Origin: Paraburkholderia kirstenboschensis
GTDB taxonomy: Bacteria; Pseudomonadota; Gammaproteobacteria; Burkholderiales; Burkholderiaceae
Direction of reading: 5' to 3'
Length of the DNA: 64,000 bases
NCBI RefSeq assembly: GCF_904848585.1
Contig: NZ_CAJHCR010000004.1
Location: 186,001 to 250,000 of the forward strand
The notes under the pieces are model-generated. The model made no database searches, was not told the origin of the DNA, and was given only the letters and a program-made list of their open reading frames with translations. This document shows, one piece after another, positions 63,301 through 64,000 of the stretch; position 1 is the first letter of the stretch, and each line of letters begins with the position of its first letter. A program made the translations under genes and the position numbers.

Positions 63301-64000
63301 TCAGGCTTGTGCTACGCGCTTAAGCGCAGCTTGCACTTCTTCGGGCTCGAACGAAGCGAGCACATCTGCCACCGGCTTCTCCAACGTTTTCAAATGCGAG
63401 CGCAAGACTTCCTGCTTGACCACGAGCAATTGACTCGGATGCATTGAAAACTCAGTGAGGCCCATGCCGAGCAGCAGACGTGTCAAGCTCGGGTCGCCCG
63501 CCATCTCTCCGCACACCGACACCGGCACCCCTGCCCGCTTTGCTTCGCGCAACGTGAAGGCGATCAGATGCAGCACCGCCGGATGAAGCGGATCGTACAG
63601 ATGCGCGACCGAGTTGTCCGCCCGGTCGATAGCCAGCGTGTACTGGATCAGGTCGTTGGTGCCGATGGACAGAAAATCCAGCCGCTTGAGAAAGAGCGGC
63701 AACGCAATGGCCGCGGCAGGAATCTCGATCATCGCGCCGACCTGCACGTTCGGGTCGTACGCAATCCCTGCATCGTCTAGCTGACGCTTGGCTTCGCGGA
63801 TCAGGTCGAGCGTTTGATCGATCTCCTGCGCGTGCGCGAGCATCGGCACCAGAATCTTCACGGTGCCGAACGCCGACGCGCGCAGAATCGCGCGCAGTTG
63901 CGTGAGGAACATCTGCGGCTCGGACAAGCTCCAGCGAATTGCCCTGAGCCCCAGCGCGGGGTTCGATGCGGTCTCGTAGCCGTCGCCGCCGCTCATCGAA
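63301..64000 (-). CDS. ptsI: PEP-protein phosphotransferase (enzyme I), C-terminal part (cut by window)
   Basis: About 233 residues are visible; the frame is open to the last base, so the N-terminal and phospho-His domains lie outside. The PEP-binding domain is clear: TVKILVPMLAHAQEIDQTLD, VQVGAMIEIPAAAI, FLSIGTNDLIQYTLAIDRAD, and VSVCGEMAGDPSLTRLLLG with the catalytic Cys. This is a second enzyme I, distinct from the EI module of NagF at 35-37.6 kb. Its partners (ptsH, EIIA) would lie beyond the right end. Confidence 0.95.
   Translation of the reverse strand, partial: SMSGGDGYETASNPALGLRAIRWSLSEPQMFLTQLRAILRASAFGTVKILVPMLAHAQEIDQTLDLIREAKRQLDDAGIAYDPNVQVGAMIEIPAAAIALPLFLKRLDFLSIGTNDLIQYTLAIDRADNSVAHLYDPLHPAVLHLIAFTLREAKRAGVPVSVCGEMAGDPSLTRLLLGMGLTEFSMHPSQLLVVKQEVLRSHLKTLEKPVADVLASFEPEEVQAALKRVAQA

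Overview
The window is a gene-dense, high-GC stretch of chromosomal core genome from a betaproteobacterium of the Burkholderiaceae, most like Paraburkholderia/Burkholderia chromosome 1. This assignment is an inference from gene order and protein character: kdsD-kdsC-lptCAB-rpoN-hpf-ptsN-hprK-rapZ, ispE-tRNA-Gln-prs-rplY-pth, a complete aa3 oxidase assembly cluster, and gpsA-secB-grxC. No insertion sequence, prophage, CRISPR array or rRNA gene was seen. Both ends cut genes: a PepSY-type membrane protein at the left and PTS enzyme I (ptsI) at the right.

Layout. 1-5.7 kb: tail of a PepSY membrane protein, then leftward purU, a DUF4743 Nudix hydrolase, a LysE-type exporter, apt and a Kef-type K+/H+ antiporter. 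5.9-15.3 kb: a tightly packed rightward block for KDO synthesis (kdsD, kdsC) and LPS transport (lptC, lptA, lptB), then rpoN, hpf, ptsN, hprK, rapZ and a Lon-substrate-binding-like protein, joining envelope biogenesis to sigma-54 and nitrogen-PTS control. 15.3-17.3 kb: leftward mutY and mutM (8-oxoguanine repair). 17.4-24.8 kb: rightward TPR protein, lolB, ispE, tRNA-Gln(TTG), prs, rplY, pth, hisC. 24.8-26.4 kb: leftward ferredoxin, coaD, rsmD, with ftsY divergent. 27.9-29.3 kb: leftward zeta-GST isomerase and FAA hydrolase, a two-step ring-cleavage-product module. 29.5-32.8 kb: ybiB, an NTF2-like protein, a PagL-like lipid A deacylase and rpoH.

33.1-40.6 kb is a five-gene N-acetylglucosamine PTS operon (nagR-nagA-SIS isomerase/deaminase-nagF-nagE) read leftward from a near-consensus promoter overlapped by a perfect inverted repeat. 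40.9-43.2 kb holds a MarR-GNAT fusion, an unaccompanied MetQ and a YciI protein. 43.4-53.9 kb is the cytochrome c oxidase cluster, read leftward: DUF2244, coxB, coxA, a small assembly protein, ctaG, DUF2970, coxC, SURF1, a Sco-like membrane protein, ctaA, cyoE and a SCO lipoprotein. A small DUF2909 gene lies in it on the other strand. 54-63.2 kb: bioC, comF, trmL, a macrodomain protein, gpsA-secB-grxC-rhodanese, gpmA, a CtpA-type protease and moeB, then partial ptsI.

The most notable signals are regulatory or architectural. They are a perfect CIRCE (HrcA) operator in front of rpoH; a cytochrome oxidase subunit II fused to both a cytochrome c and an OmpA-like domain; a NagE carrying a second IIB-like domain without the phospho-cysteine, joined by a 12-bp tandem-repeat linker; a terminator-like hairpin inside the short rplY leader; and the nag promoter/operator. 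I found no wholly new multi-gene system; most of the window is ordinary housekeeping sequence.
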